This document shows, one piece after another, positions 9,701-22,574 of a stretch of DNA of 64,000 nucleotides. The stretch lies in the NCBI GenBank assembly GCA_963971575.1, contig OZ020613.1, positions 49,036,250-49,100,249 on the forward strand, given 5' to 3'. This DNA comes from Liopterus haemorrhoidalis (lineage: Eukaryota; Arthropoda; Insecta; Coleoptera; Dytiscidae). Position 1 is the stretch's first letter. Each line of letters opens with the position of its first letter. Below the pieces are notes generated by a model. The model ran no database searches. It was given only the letters and a program-made list of their open reading frames with translations, and was not told where the DNA came from. The translations under genes and the position numbers were made by a program.

Positions 9701-10168
9701 TTAATTATTTAAAGAAATCATTAAGTATTTTTCTAAATTTTCATTAAAAAAAATTAGTTCTTTTCGATTGAAAAATGAAAAAGACCTCTCTACATCAAAA
9801 CTTGTTATTTGTGCATAATTATAAAAAGTATATATTTTTTTATATTTATTAAATATATCCTGATTTGATAATAAATTGATAGAAAATTGTAGTAATACTT
9901 GTAGGTTAGGATTTTTATTAAATATACTATCAATGTTTACAGACAAGTGCAAACCAAACTAGCCGGGAACAGATTTCAGTTTGTTTACTATCCAATAAAT
10001 AATATTTAAAGATTCTAACAACGGCCGGTGTTGTTTTTCTAAATTTACTATGGTTGAAGGAAGAAATTCAAAATTAGTCTTTATGAACTTTAACTCTTCA
10101 TAAATATTTGGTTTTTGTATAATATTTTTACCGACCGTCAACATATATAAGGGAGGTATTGTGATCAT
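9701..10168 (-). pseudogene. hAT transposase C-terminal remnant
   Basis: A minus-strand frame of about 155 codons is broken once by an in-frame TAG at 9959-9961. The C-terminal half contains SFDVERSFSFFNRKELIF followed by ENLEKYLMI, which fits the hAT dimerisation region in which a conserved ER-FS motif precedes an R/L-rich helix. The N-terminal half (FIKTNFEFLPSTIVNLEKQ...) fits the segment preceding it. No catalytic residues or element ends are visible. Assignment is by motif recall. Confidence 0.6.
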
Positions 10169-10247
10169 ACCGATTTTGACATTTCGAGATTTCGATGGAT
10201 CTCCACGAATTGAGGTTACTACATAACATTTTGACTATTTTTAGCAT

Positions 10248-10258
10248 GATGTCTGTCG

Positions 10259-10312
<54 letters not shown>

Positions 10313-10325
10313 CTGTCCGTCTGTG
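10248..10325. repeat. (GTCT)n microsatellite
   Basis: About 18 units of GTCT with a few interruptions (GTCG, GTCC). Similar short GTCTGTCTG runs sit in a dispersed repeat at about 48085, so it may have grown from such an element. Confidence 0.95.
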
Positions 10326-11338
10326 TACACGTGTAGAGCGAAGATTTTTGTGAATATTTCACAACAGAAAAATATTTCGAAAAAAATTATTGAACAAAAG
10401 TTGCTATAAAAGCAATAACTAATAACTTTTATTTGAGACGTTTTTTGATAAAATGAAAAATTTCGAATAATTTCTGTAAAATTTTTCGAAATTTTTTCCA
10501 AGTCTCAATTTTTCCATACTTATAAGTAACGTTTCCATGGTCATGATAAATAATATCTCTGTTAGAAAATATTAGGCCAAGTTATTTCTACTCTGCTGCT
10601 AGAATGTATTTTATATAAGTACTTTACGATGGCGGTCGGTCCTGTGGTGGCCACAGCTGATTTTTTGGTATTATAATGCTTTGAGCATCTGGAGTTAGAT
10701 TGAAAATAAAAACGTATTTCTCACTAACAACAATGAGTTATTTTATTTATAAGTATTTCACTACTAAATATGATTTATTCTTGTTTGATAACTTAAAATC
10801 AAAATTAAACTAATTCAAACAATAGGTTGGATCATGGCGTATAACAGTAGGCTGTAGGTTCACGTGTGTAAGAATGAACTCGATTCTCAGCTATTAATTT
10901 TTTTTTATTATATTTTTAATTTCAAAAGAAGGCATAACTACAAAAAATCCGTCACATTATTAGCCATAATTTAGCCGTTAATTAAAAAAATAATTAATTT
11001 TGTCAAAAACACAAAAACTGCAATATTTTCCAAAAACGCAATCTGATCAAAAATTCCTCTGGTACGTTTCCGATTCAAATCAATTTTAGTTTAGTTTAAC
11101 TCGTTTAGGTTAAAGGGTCCGGGACAAAATCGTGAAAATAAAACTTATTTTAAAAAACTACTTTTTGTTCCTTAATATACGTGTTAAGAGCTTTCTTTAC
11201 CTAGTTGATCTCAGATTTTTAGATCAACCTCTCTGGGAAATAGGGTGGGGGACAAAAGTGTTTTGATATATTTTTGGTGAAAATGCAATAAAACATGTTG
11301 ATTATTCAAAAATAAAAATTTGTTTATCCACTCATTAA
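10326..11338. other. Intergenic, nothing recognised
   Basis: AT-rich sequence with no reading frame of note and no paired ends. Confidence 0.5.
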
Positions 11339-12385
11339 CGGGCCTATTCTGTATCTTAAAAAGTTAAAAATTAACCTCAAGGTCGAAGTTAAAAAATTTT
11401 AACCACGCTTTATATTATTTTCATATTCTGTAACTCTATGGCGTTAAAATTTTAACCTCAGAGTGGTTAATTCAATAGGTTATATTTGGGATTTTAACTA
11501 CAGCCAAAAACATGGCGTTAAGATTTTAACCAGCTGTAATTCTAACCCCTAAACGTCAAATAGCCAGAAACAATCCATTTTTAGAAATAATTATGGCAAG
11601 TCTGTTTATTTAAAAACAATTATTACTTGAACAAATTGAACATAAAGAAGTTAATAAGTGAAAAAATATTATAGGTGAATAAAAAATATATACAAATGCT
11701 TTTCAGGAGATCAGTTCGAATTAAACAAAAGCAAAGCCTGATATAAGTGATCCTTTTAATTTACCTGAAGAAACATTTTAAAATATTTTCATTTGTCTAA
11801 AACTTCTACGGAATATTTCGTTTTACAAATGTTGTTTTTTTTGAAAATCCGAGAAGAACCAAAAGATTTCTCAATATATTGCAAGTAAATATTTAAAACT
11901 TTAAAATTGTGATACGTTTATAAATTTGGATTGCTGTTAGTTTAAAATTAAGGTAAATATAACCTCAAAATAAAAGTATCTTAACATAGAAGAAAGAAAA
12001 GAGATAAAAAATATTGATACATTTGCATGTCATGGTAATATTATTATATTATTTAATTTTTGCGCCCATAATTATTTATGTATAAATATTGTACATTTAC
12101 CCAATATAGATTTATTATATTTGATCGTTGTTCATTCATGATTCAACCATAACAGTTGTTTACATTAAATCCACACTTACACAACCAAAATACCTTCCCT
12201 TGTAGATAATTTCACAACATATTTTTAACCATAAGGTTAAAAAATTAGAACTTAACGCTTGGGTTATAACCTGAGATACAGAATAAGAAATAAGGTTAAA
12301 ATTTTAACGCCTAGTTAAAATGTTACTTTTTAACCATAATTTTTAACCAAATCTTTTTAACCTTAAAAGATACAGAATAGAGCCG
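11339..12385. mobile_element. PIF/Harbinger-like non-autonomous element
   Basis: The ends are inverted repeats, CGGGCCTATTCTGTATCTT on the left and CGGCTCTATTCTGTATCTT (reverse complement) on the right. They are flanked by TAA on each side (11336-11338 and 12386-12388), the 3-bp duplication used by PIF/Harbinger. Subterminal TTAACC/GGTTAA words and further ATTCTGTA copies recur inside. No transposase frame is present. Confidence 0.72.
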
Positions 12386-12388
12386 TAA

Positions 12389-14186
12389 GTGGTTTAGTTT
12401 AATATCCCACTTAATATTTTAAAAAGTATATTTCTTTTTTTATTAAATACATATTTGTTTATATTTCTCTCGTGATGTATTTTTTTGAACTCTCAGTATT
12501 TTTTCATGTTCAGCCGTTGGGTTACAATTTCTACCGTACAGACAGACACATGAGTGACATTATAAGGGATTTTTGGTGGTCATGCCTACAAATTCCTTTT
12601 AAAAAAACCTGGTTACCTCGGGAGCTTCTTAAGTGAAATTGTAAAAATGCAATAAAAATAAAATATCAGTTAAAACATTATAAATTTCCATAAAAAATAA
12701 ATAATTCTGTTAAAAGCTCTGTTAAAGAAAGAATATCGAAACTATATTGAAGAAACAGAGGAAAACATTCCTAATGATACAAAAAAATAAAGGCTTTGCT
12801 AAAAGTAAAAAAAATCCGATCTTCTTTCTTGTATAATTAGTGAAGACAATGTTGTTGTTGATGATAGTCTACAGATTATAGTTATTTTTGCTTCTGTTTT
12901 CAGTGTTGATATTGATGACGTGAACTAGAGAAGAGACATACTATAGGGAAGTCTGCGAAACAGTGCAGTTGCGTCACATGAAACGTCACAAAAAAACGTG
13001 ACGTCAAATTTAGTACGGTTACATGATATCCATTTAACGAATGTAATATTTGTACGCCGTGACCCGCAACCTGCTGTACAGAACTATTGATGAATGACTT
13101 TTATAAACTTAATAATATGTAACAAAATAATGTTTTCAGATTTAATTTGATTAAAACAAATTCAATTTATTAAGTTATGGTTTTCGACAGTTTTGGTAGA
13201 AATAAAGATATATGTAAATATTTTATTTAGTTTATTATTACCGAAGACAGGGAAAAACATGTTTTTAATTGGTATCATGAGCATGCCATTGAATTTATAA
13301 TGGATTTTCTAAATTAAAACTACAGGCACAGTTATGAGTTAGAGATTATTATTAAGAAACCAATTAACACAATTTTTGCCCGGTCTTTGATTATTACATA
13401 CAAATACTTATATAAATATTAACACTATAGCTCCATTTTTTTACATTATTATTAAAGTTATGACATAGCTAGGCCTATGCCTACACTGTCGCTTGCGAGC
13501 GGCACGTTTTTTTCAATAAAAACTATAAATTTTGTTGCTATATTTTTTCTTAAACACCAGTTTTGTAATTTATTTTTGTTCCACCTTTAATTGGGAATTA
13601 TCTGGGCGTTATCTTTCATCCACTTGAAACCAATATTCTTCAAGATTATCTTCAATCTTGTTACACCTTCATTAAAAAAAAAAAAAAATCAAAAATTCTT
13701 ATAATATTAAATAATACAAATATATACTAATAATATGAGGGATATCCAGAAAGTAAATATTTGGAAACGAAACTTAGTTTATGAATATCTCTCGTAATAT
13801 AGAATATTAAAAATAAATTATATATATAAGGTTGCCTCCATTAAAAATATAGAACGCGTTTTAAAAATATGTAACAGAGACGAACACATTATATGCAGTT
13901 AACTCTATACATTTCGTATATAACATTTCTTATTGCTGTTTCTGTAAAAACTATGTAGTTGTAGATAACTCGGATGATTACAACCTTCGCCTACGGATGG
14001 GGGATAAATATCATCCTAGTGAAATTTAGCCTTCGTTATTTGTAAAATAAAATACTCTTAAAACGTTTGTTGTTTCTTTTAACATTTTTTCAATTACTTC
14101 CTTAAGAAGATAGCTGTCAAAAAAGTCGTAAATTAACATGATATAGGTATTTGTTTGATTTTGTTTTTTTGCAAAATAATGTGTTA
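12389..14186. other. Intergenic; fragment of a dispersed repeat
   Basis: AT-rich. The part near 12500-12600 (CCGTTGGGTTACAATTT, then a GTACAGACAGACA-like run) is an inverted copy of a repeat seen at about 43020-43200 and 48030-48200. Nothing else is recognised. Confidence 0.5.
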
Positions 14187-14399
14187 TCTATATATATAAA
14201 ATCGTAACTAAGCTACCTACTCATAATCAACGCCCAGCCCAAACCACTGAACCTACAATCATGAAATTCGGCGAGTATATTCCCTCCATGACGTAAGCAC
14301 CCACTAAGAACGGATTTTTTGAAACTCATCCTCTAAGTGGGCGAAAAGGGGGTTAAAAGGGGTAAAATGTGGCTTCACGGTTTCCTTAATATCTCTTAG

Positions 14400-17345
14400 G
14401 TCCAATAAGATAACGACTTGGTTTTTGCTTACAGTAATTACGCATATAAATATTAAAAAACTTATTTCAGGATTTTGTCCTAATCAACCCCTAAAGGGGT
14501 GAATCTACAATCAGGGTAAATTATAGCACCCTTCGCATCTTCTGTGTTTATTGTGTTATAACATTCCTTTTTGGTATATAGGTGACTTTTTAAAATATTT
14601 AGAAAGTGTTTTGACCGTTTTTTTAAATTCCACCCCTAAAGGGGTAAATTGGCATTTTTTATTCGATAGGATGTCGTCTAGACAAAGAAGCATAAAATTC
14701 GGGGAGTATATCCCTTTTATGACTTAAGGACCCCCTAAGAAACGATTTTTCGATATTCGACCTCTCAGGGGTGAAAGGGGGTGAAATGTGTTTTCACGGA
14801 TTCCTCAGTATCTTTTAGGTCAAGAATATATCACCTTGCTTTTGCTTACAAAGACTACCCACATAAATGTTGAAAAACTTATTTTTCAGGATTTTGTACT
14901 AATCAACCCCTAAACGGGTGAATCTATAATCAGGGTGAATTATAGAACTCTTCGCATCTTCTGTGTTTGTTGTGTTGTAATATTTCTTTTAGGCATATAG
15001 GTGTCCTTTTAAAATATTTAGAACGTGTTTTGACCGTTTTTTAAATTTCACCCCTAAAGGGGTAACTTGGTATTTTATATTCGATAGAATGTCGTCTAGA
15101 CAGAGAAACATAAAATTCGGGAAGTATATCCCTTTTATGACTTAACAACCCCCTAAGAAATGATTTCTGGATATTCAACCCCTAAGGGGTGAAATGGGGT
15201 ATAATGTGTTTTCACGGGTTCCTCAATATCTCACAGGTCCAATAATATATCGCCTTGATTTTTGCTCATAAATATTATCCATATAAATGTTGAAAAACTT
15301 ATTTCAGGATTTTGTCCTATTCATCCCCTAAAAGGGTGAATCTACAATCAGGGAGAATTATAGAACCCGACGTATTTCCTGTGTTTGTTGAGTTATTAAA
15401 TTCCTATTTGGCATATAGATGCCTTTTTAAAATATCTCGAAATGGTTTTGACAGTTTTTCAAAATTTCACCCCTAAAGGGGTAAAAGGATATTTTTTATT
15501 TGATAGAACATCCCTTGGACATAGATACATGATATTCGAAAAGTATATTCCCTCCATGAGGTAAACATACACTAAGACGGGATTTTTCGAAATTCAACCC
15601 CTAAGGGGTGAAATGTAATTTTAAGGACTAATAAGATATCGTCTTGGTTTTTACTTACAAGGATTACCGATATAAATGTTGAAAAACTTATTTCAGGATT
15701 TTGTTCTAATCAACCCCTAAAGTGGTGAATTTCCGAACAGGGTTAATTATACAACCCATCATATTCCCTGTGTTTGTTGAATTATAAAACTCCTTTTGGC
15801 ATATAGGTGTCTTCAAAATATCTCGAAATGGTATTGACAGTTTTTAAAATGTCACCCTTAAGGGGTAAATGGGAATTTGGTATTCGATTGAACATCCCTT
15901 GGACATATATAAATAAAATTCGTGAAGTATATTCCCTCCATGACGTAAGCACCCACTAAGACGGGATTTTTCGAAATTCCACCCCTAAGAAGTGAAAAGG
16001 GGTGAAATGTGATTTCAAGGATTCTTCAATACCTCTTAGGACCAATAAGATATCGTGTTGGATATTGCTTACAAAGATTACCCATCCAAATACCAAAAAA
16101 CGTATTTCAGGATTTTGTCCGTATCAACCCCTATTGAGGTCTACAATCGGGGTGAATTATACAACCCGTCGGGTTTCCTGTGTTTATTAAGTTATAACAT
16201 TTTTGGTACACCGGTGTCTTTTTCAAATATCTCGAGATAGTTTTGATAGTCTTTTAAAATTTCACCTCTAAATGTAAATGGGGGGTGGAGTTAAATGGGT
16301 ATTTATATTCGATAGAACTTCCCTTGGATATAGAAACATAAAATTCGGGAAGTATATTCCTTCCGTGATGTTATCACCCACTAAGAAGAGATTTTTCGAA
16401 TTCGAACCCTAAGGGGTGAAATGTGATTTGCAGGATTCCTCAATATACCTTAGGACTAATGAAATATTGTCTTAGTTTATGACTTAAGTAAGGTTACCCA
16501 TACAAATTTTTGAAACAGTAATTCAGGAGTTTGCCCTAATCAACAATCCCTAAAGGGGCGATTCTAGATTCGGGGTGAATTATAGAACCCTTTGTAGCTT
16601 CTGTCTTTGTTGTGCTATAACTATGTTGTACTTTTTCGCATTTATTATTTTCATTAGTTTCAAGATCATTTCATTTTGTTTGTTTTTTTTTTTTTATATT
16701 TCACCCCTAAATTGTATTTTTTATATTTCCCTAAATTTCATTGGTACATTGGTATTTTTTAGTAGACAATTGAAATTCGGGGACTATATTTCTTCCATGA
16801 CGTAAGCAACCACTAAGAAGAGATTTCTCGAAATTCGACCCCTAGGAGGTGAAAACGGGTTTCTTAATATCTCTTGATGAAATAACGACTTGCTTTTTAC
16901 TTACTATGGTTACCCGTACGCATGTATAAAAATGCAATTTAGGATTTTGCTTCAATCAACAGTTAACTGGGCGAATCTACATTAAATAAGGGCGACTTAT
17001 ATAATGTTTCGTAACTTATTTGTTTGTTGAGTTATAACATTCCTTTCTGGCATATAGGTGACTTTTTAAAATCTTTCGATGGTGTTCTGTTTTTTAAATT
17101 TCATTCCTAAAAATTTTTTTATTAGAAATAAGAAGTTCCAAGAGTACATTTCTGGATATGACGTAACAACCCACTAAGAAAGGATTTTTCGACCCCTATG
17201 GGGTGAAGAGGAATATAATGTTTTTTCACGGATTCCTCGACATCTCTTAGGACAGATGAGATATCGACTAGGTTTTTGCTGTTAAAAGTTACCCGTGCAC
17301 ATGTTTAGAAACAAACTACGAATTTTACACTAATGAGCCTCTAAC
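14400..17345 (+). repeat. Tandem array, about 415-bp units, inside the Helitron
   Basis: A landmark (CAGGATTTTGTCCTAATCAACCCC followed by GGGGTGAATC) recurs near 14485, 14904, 15322, 15711, 16125, 16541, 16957 and 17333. The period is thus about 376-419 bp, with eight degenerate units. Every unit carries several CCCCTAAAGGGG-type palindromes. Confidence 0.93.
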
Positions 17346-17440
17346 GGGGTGAATCTACACCTGAGGAGAGAGTCAGCAATGTGATCTATAAAGAACCATG
17401 CCTTATAATAATTGCACGATGATGGCAAACCGTCAATATA

Positions 17441-17456
17441 CCGTAGCGAAGCACGG
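17441..17456 (+). terminator. Helitron 3' terminal hairpin
   Basis: CCGT pairs with ACGG and GC with GC around a GAA loop, with one bulged A. It lies 12 nt before the CTAG end. In Helitrons this hairpin signals termination of rolling-circle transfer. Confidence 0.8.
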
Positions 17457-17469
17457 GTACTCAGCTAGT

Positions 17470-19319
17470 TTGATATAAAACTCCGTGCGATTTATACCTA
17501 ATACCATTTTTGGTACTTCTTTTTTCTTATTGATAGATATGTTTGCAAAATGGTCGGAAATTATCATGTTACCCTGAAACATAGCTCAGGAAATAATAAA
17601 TATTTGCTTTTATAGCTAGCCACTTATTTTTAAAGGATATTAGTTTGTTACCATTTTTGTTTGAGCTTCTATTCTAGCCCTTCATAGAATGGCGATAGTT
17701 AATTTAATATTTATTAAAATATTTGCAGATCATTTTTGCAAGGTTCAGTGTACTTCAAGCTTTTGTGTTAATTCAGGACGTAAGAATTCGAAAATATAGG
17801 TAATAAATGGTATAAAACACAAAACTTCAGCACCTTACCGCCTTGTGATAAATAGTCAAGTATGGTATGTGTAGACTCTAAAAAGTCTGCACGTATAAGG
17901 AGAGAAGGACAACTACACGCAACTTTGGACTTATAAATAATTTTTGGTAAAATTTACGTTTTCGTGCTGTATACAGTATATATGAATTATAACGGAGTAT
18001 TAAAAAAGTGTACTAATACATGTGAAACCATTTATGATAAAATTTGCTGTTTGTAAATGAGTATTTTCAGATGTTAGTGCTAGGTTATATTCACAGAGAT
18101 AATAAAATAGTATACTTGGAACTTAACGTATTTATTTGAATACTTTATATTCATACATTGCTCTAGAAATTTTATAGAAAGAGAACTGGTAATTTATTCT
18201 ACACAAGAAAACTCTCAAATATTAGCGAACTAACACACTTACGGAACATCCATATGAAATAACAATTTATTAAGGGTTTTAATTATATTAACAATAATTT
18301 ACACAGCATTAAAGGATTTTCTTGTACATGTGGGACTGCAAAAATGAAAAAGTTAACGTTAAAAGCTTGTTTAAAATCATCTGAACAGTAGAAAACCCCT
18401 TCAATAAATTGAAACAAAATTTTAGAATCATTAATAATCTTTCTTCTTCACTTGTAGCAAAACATAAGTATAAATGGTGCATTTATTCACTTTTAACGCA
18501 TTTTTCTCATTGATATTAATATTAAATTGCAAAACTAATAAAGACACTTTGTCATACACTACAATTTTTCTAATAAAATTCATTTAATATTGGAAGATGT
18601 TCTTCCTGTGAATGACAACCATACACACAACAACGAGATTTAATCTTTTTTTCTTAAATTTATCACTTTATTCGTTGTAAACAGGGAGTGAGAATGGACA
18701 GAAACAAAAAAACACATGGTGAACTATACGTAAACAATGACAGTATACTTTTTCGAAGTGTTCGCTTTATTGCAGCTAGAGGGATACGCGTTAAGTTGAG
18801 TCACCAATTGCCAGTATGCCAGTACTACAGGTTTAAATAATTCCACCCAATGAGGTTGTATAACATAGAGACTGAACGAGAACGAGTTGTTATGAAGTCA
18901 ACACTTCTTTAGGCGGGGAAACGGGGATTGCCCCCAAGAGTTGTACAGTTTGCATACATCAGTGTTTTGCCGATAAGAATTGAAAGTAAAAATATATTTT
19001 TTTAATACTGTAAATTGCTAATTTTAATAAAATAAATTTCATAAATTATATTAAATTAACCTGAATTTATTAGTATATATTTAAGATAATAAGTAGGTTT
19101 CTAAATTACATACATTTAAAATACAATTATGATAAAAAAAAAAAACAAAATAAATGATTCCATGTCTATCTAGCCACCTTTTTTCTCGATCATATTTTAC
19201 AGCAATGCTTCAGACACTTTTTAAATTTAAAACGGGCATATATTTCATAATTTATTCCATGATAAATTGAAATTTATTTGACAAATCATAAAGATGTATA
19301 TCTATACGGAACCTCTTTT
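17470..19319. other. Intergenic; dispersed repeat at about 18460-18760
   Basis: AT-rich and non-coding. The segment about 18460-18760 (AAATTGCAAAACTAA..., GAATGACAACCATACA...) has a clear diverged copy at about 45640-45900. Its ends and class are not resolved. Confidence 0.55.
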
Positions 19320-22300
19320 TACAGTGACTGTATAAAGACAGTGTGGCCATACGATGGTCTCATTTTCTATTGGTCGAGCTGAAGTCCGCCATGTTTCTAC
19401 CAAATTTTTTACAGATTATATATGGTTTACATGTGTTTAGCTTGTGTTTCAACAGATTTAAGTGATATTTTCAAATAATATACGTATATTTAGACGTTTA
19501 ATAGTGAATATTGTTGTGTTTGTGATGAGTAATGAGTAATGTAGATAATGTAAACTGTGCACATATTTTAAATTGTCACAAATTAAAATTAAAAATAATG
19601 AAACGATTTGTTATGTTTAGGTTTAAAATTGAAGGAAAAAAAAAAGGCTAAATGAACATAAAAAAACATTATGCCAGTAAATCAATGGATGGTTTCACAA
19701 TTATAAGAAGTATTTACTTTCATTAATTTTAATGTTATTCCATACTGATTTCATTTTATTTTTCACCTGACCATAATTTTAGTTGAATAAATGCATAATT
19801 GATAATATATACATCAGTTTTCTTTATTAATATATCATTTATACCATGAGTTCAAAAAGAAATTGCATAAGGGTTGGCTATGGAAAATAAAAGTAATGTC
19901 AACAGAAAGCTTTAGAATTAATTTACTGTCTGAATTAATTAAATCACTCTTGTTGTCATAAGTTATTTATTGTTACATAAAGCTTGTAGTATACATTATT
20001 TTATTTTTATATTGAAATAAGTTTTTCGGCATTTGTATGAGTAATCTTTGTAAGCAAAAACCAAGTCGGTATCTTATTGGTCCTAAGAGATATTAAGGAA
20101 TCCTTGAAATCACATGTCACCCTTTCTCCCCCTTTGGGGCTGAAATTTATAAAACTCTCATTTCGAAATATTTTAAAAATACACCTATGTGCCAAAAAGT
20201 AATGTTACATCTCAACAATCACAGGAAATACGGCGGGATGTATAATTCGCCCCAATTGTAGATTCACCCCTTTAGGGGTTGATAAGGACAAAATGCTGGA
20301 ATTGGTTTTTCGGTTTTGTATGGGTATTTTTTGTAAGCAAAAAGCAAGTGGATATCTTATTGGTCCTAAGAGATATTAAAGAATCCTTGAAATCACATAT
20401 TACCCCTATTCACCCTTTAGGGGTGAAATTTTAAAAAACTGTCAAAACCATTTCGAGATATTATAAAAAGACACCTATGTGCCAAAAAGAAACCTTAGAA
20501 CTCAACAAACACAGGAAATACGACGGGATGTAAAATTCACCCCGATTGTAGATTCACCCCTTTAGGGGTTGATTAGGGCAAAATCCTGAAATAAGTTTTT
20601 CGGCATTTGTATGGGTAATCTTCGTAAGCAAAAACTAAGTTGATATCTTATTGGTCCTAAGAAATATTAAGGAATCCTTGAAATCACATGTCACCCCTTT
20701 TCACCTTTGGGGCTGAAATTTATAAAACTGTCATTTCGAAATATTTTAAAAATACACCTATGTGCCAAACAGTAATGTCACATCTCAACAATCACAGGAA
20801 ATACGACGGGATGTATAATTCACCCCAATTGTAGATTCACCCCTTTAGGGGTTGATAAGAACAAAATCCTGAAATTAGTTTTTCGGTATTTGTATGGGCA
20901 ATTTTTGTAAGCAAAAAGCAAGTCGATATCTTATTGGTCCTAAGAGATATTAAAGAATCCTTGAAATCACATATTACCCCTTTTCACCCTTTAGGGGTGA
21001 AATTTAAAAAAACTGTCAAAACCATTTCGAAATATTTTAAAAATACACCTATGTGCCAAACAGTAATGTCACATCTCAACAATCACAGGAAATACGGCGG
21101 GATGAATAATTCGCCCCAATTGTAGATTCACCCCTTTAGGGGTTGATAAGGACAAAATGCTGGAATTGGTTTTTCGGTTTTGTATGGGTATTTTTTGTAA
21201 GCAAAAAGCAAGTGGATATCTTATTGGTCCTAAGAGATATTAAAGAATCCTTGAAATCACATATTACCCCTTTTCACCCTTTAGGGGTGAAATTTTAAAA
21301 AACTGTCAAAACCATTTCTAGATATTATAAAAAGACACCTATGTGCCAAAAAGAAACCTTAGAACTCAACAAACACAGGAAATACGACGGGATGTAAAAT
21401 TCACCCCGATTGTAGATTCACCCCTTTAGGGGTTGATTAGGGCAAAATCCTGAAATAAGTTTTTCGGCATTTGTATGGGTAATCTTCGTAAGCAAAAACT
21501 AAGTTGATATCTTATTGGTCCTAAGAAATATTAAGGAATCCTTGAAATCACATGTCACCCCTTTTCACCTTTGGGGCTGAAATTTATAAAACTGTCATTT
21601 CGAAATATTTTAAAAATACACCTATGTGCCAAAAAGTAATGTTACATCTCAACAATCACAGGAAATACGACGGGATGTATAATTCACCCCAATTGTAGAT
21701 TCACCCCTTTAGGGGTTGATAAGAACAAAATCCTGAAATTAGTTTTTCGGTATTTGTATGGGCAATTTTTGTAAGCAAAAAGCAAGTCGATATCTTATTG
21801 GTCCTAAGAGATATTAAAGAATCCTTGAAATCACATATTACCCCTTTTCACCCTTTAGGGGTGAAATTTTAAAAAACTGTCAAAACCATTTCGAAATATT
21901 TTAAAAATACACCTATGTGCCAAACAGTAATGTCACATCTCAACAATCACAGGAAATACGGCGGGATGTATAATTCGCCCCAATTGTAGATTCACCCCTT
22001 TAGGGGTTGATAAGGACAAAATGCTGGAATTAGTTTTTCGGTTTTGTATGGGTATTTTTTGTAAACAAAAAGCAAGTCGATATCTTATTGGTCCTAAGAG
22101 ATATTAAAGAATCCTTGAAATCACATATTACCCCTTTTCACCCTTTAGGGGTGAAATTTTAAAAAACTGTCAAAACCATTTCGAGATATTATAAAAAGAC
22201 ACCTATGTGCCAAAAAGAAACCTTATAACTCAACAAACACAGGAAATACGACGGGATGTAAAATTCACCCCGTTTGTAGATTCACCCCTTTAGGGGTTGA

Positions 22301-22484
22301 TTAGGACAAAATCCTGAAATAAGTTTTTCGGCATATGTATGTGTAATCTTTGTAAGCAAAAACTAAGTCGATATCCCATCGACCCGAAGAGATATTAAAG
22401 AATCCGTGATAACCCAATACAAATCTGGAATAAACATGGCGGCTTCAGTTCATATGGCCACACTGTCTTTATACAGTCACTGTA
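19320..22484. mobile_element. TIR DNA transposon carrying a satellite array, 3,165 bp
   Basis: Perfect inverted ends of about 32 bp start TACAGTGACTGTATAAAGAC, followed by a diverged shared subterminal region (GAAGTCCGCCATGTTT / GAAGCCGCCATGTTT). An 8-bp direct repeat CCTCTTTT flanks it (19312-19319, 22485-22492); a 9-bp reading ACCTCTTTT is possible if the left end has one extra T. Eight bp would fit hAT or P, nine Mutator, but the ends do not start like hAT. No transposase frame is present. The interior is mostly the tandem array at 20010-22390. Confidence 0.85.
20010..22390 (-). repeat. Tandem array, about 288-bp monomers with an 864-bp higher-order period
   Basis: GATTCACCCC followed by TTTAGGGGTTGAT occurs at 20261, 20551, 20834, 21125, 21415, 21698, 21989 and 22279. 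The spacings are 290, 283, 291, 290, 283, 291 and 290, so the pattern repeats every third monomer (864 bp). Units three apart look nearly identical, adjacent ones clearly diverged. The sequence is the reverse complement of the Helitron array unit with about 125 bp missing. Confidence 0.93.
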
Positions 22485-22574
22485 CCTCTTTTAATATTGC
22501 AGCGCCAATGTGGCAAAATCGGAACTACCTAAATAGACTATAACAACTTTTTGACATTGACAATACGTTGTAAT

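Larger units (their letters stand above)
14187..17468 (+). mobile_element. Non-autonomous Helitron, 3,282 bp
   Basis: The left end is TCTATATATATAAAA, the right end CTAG, and the element sits between A (14186) and T (17469), the canonical A^T Helitron target. A 3' hairpin (17441-17456, CCGTaGC-gaa-GCACGG) ends 12 nt before the terminus, as expected for the rolling-circle terminator. There is no Rep/helicase frame, so it must be mobilised in trans. Almost all of its interior is a degenerate tandem array (14400-17345). Confidence 0.9.

Noticed and set aside
16575..16805. Small hydrophobic protein in the Helitron
   Set aside because: It falls in a T-rich stretch of the degenerate tandem array; no homologous frame in neighbouring units.
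20010..22390. Regularly spaced repeats resembling a CRISPR array
   Set aside because: The repeated unit is the whole 288-bp monomer with no unique spacers, in a eukaryotic transposon.
19320..22484. Simple hAT assignment of the 3.17-kb element
   Set aside because: The 8-bp duplication fits only if the ends start TACAGTG, which is not hAT-like; a 9-bp reading is also possible, so the class is left open.
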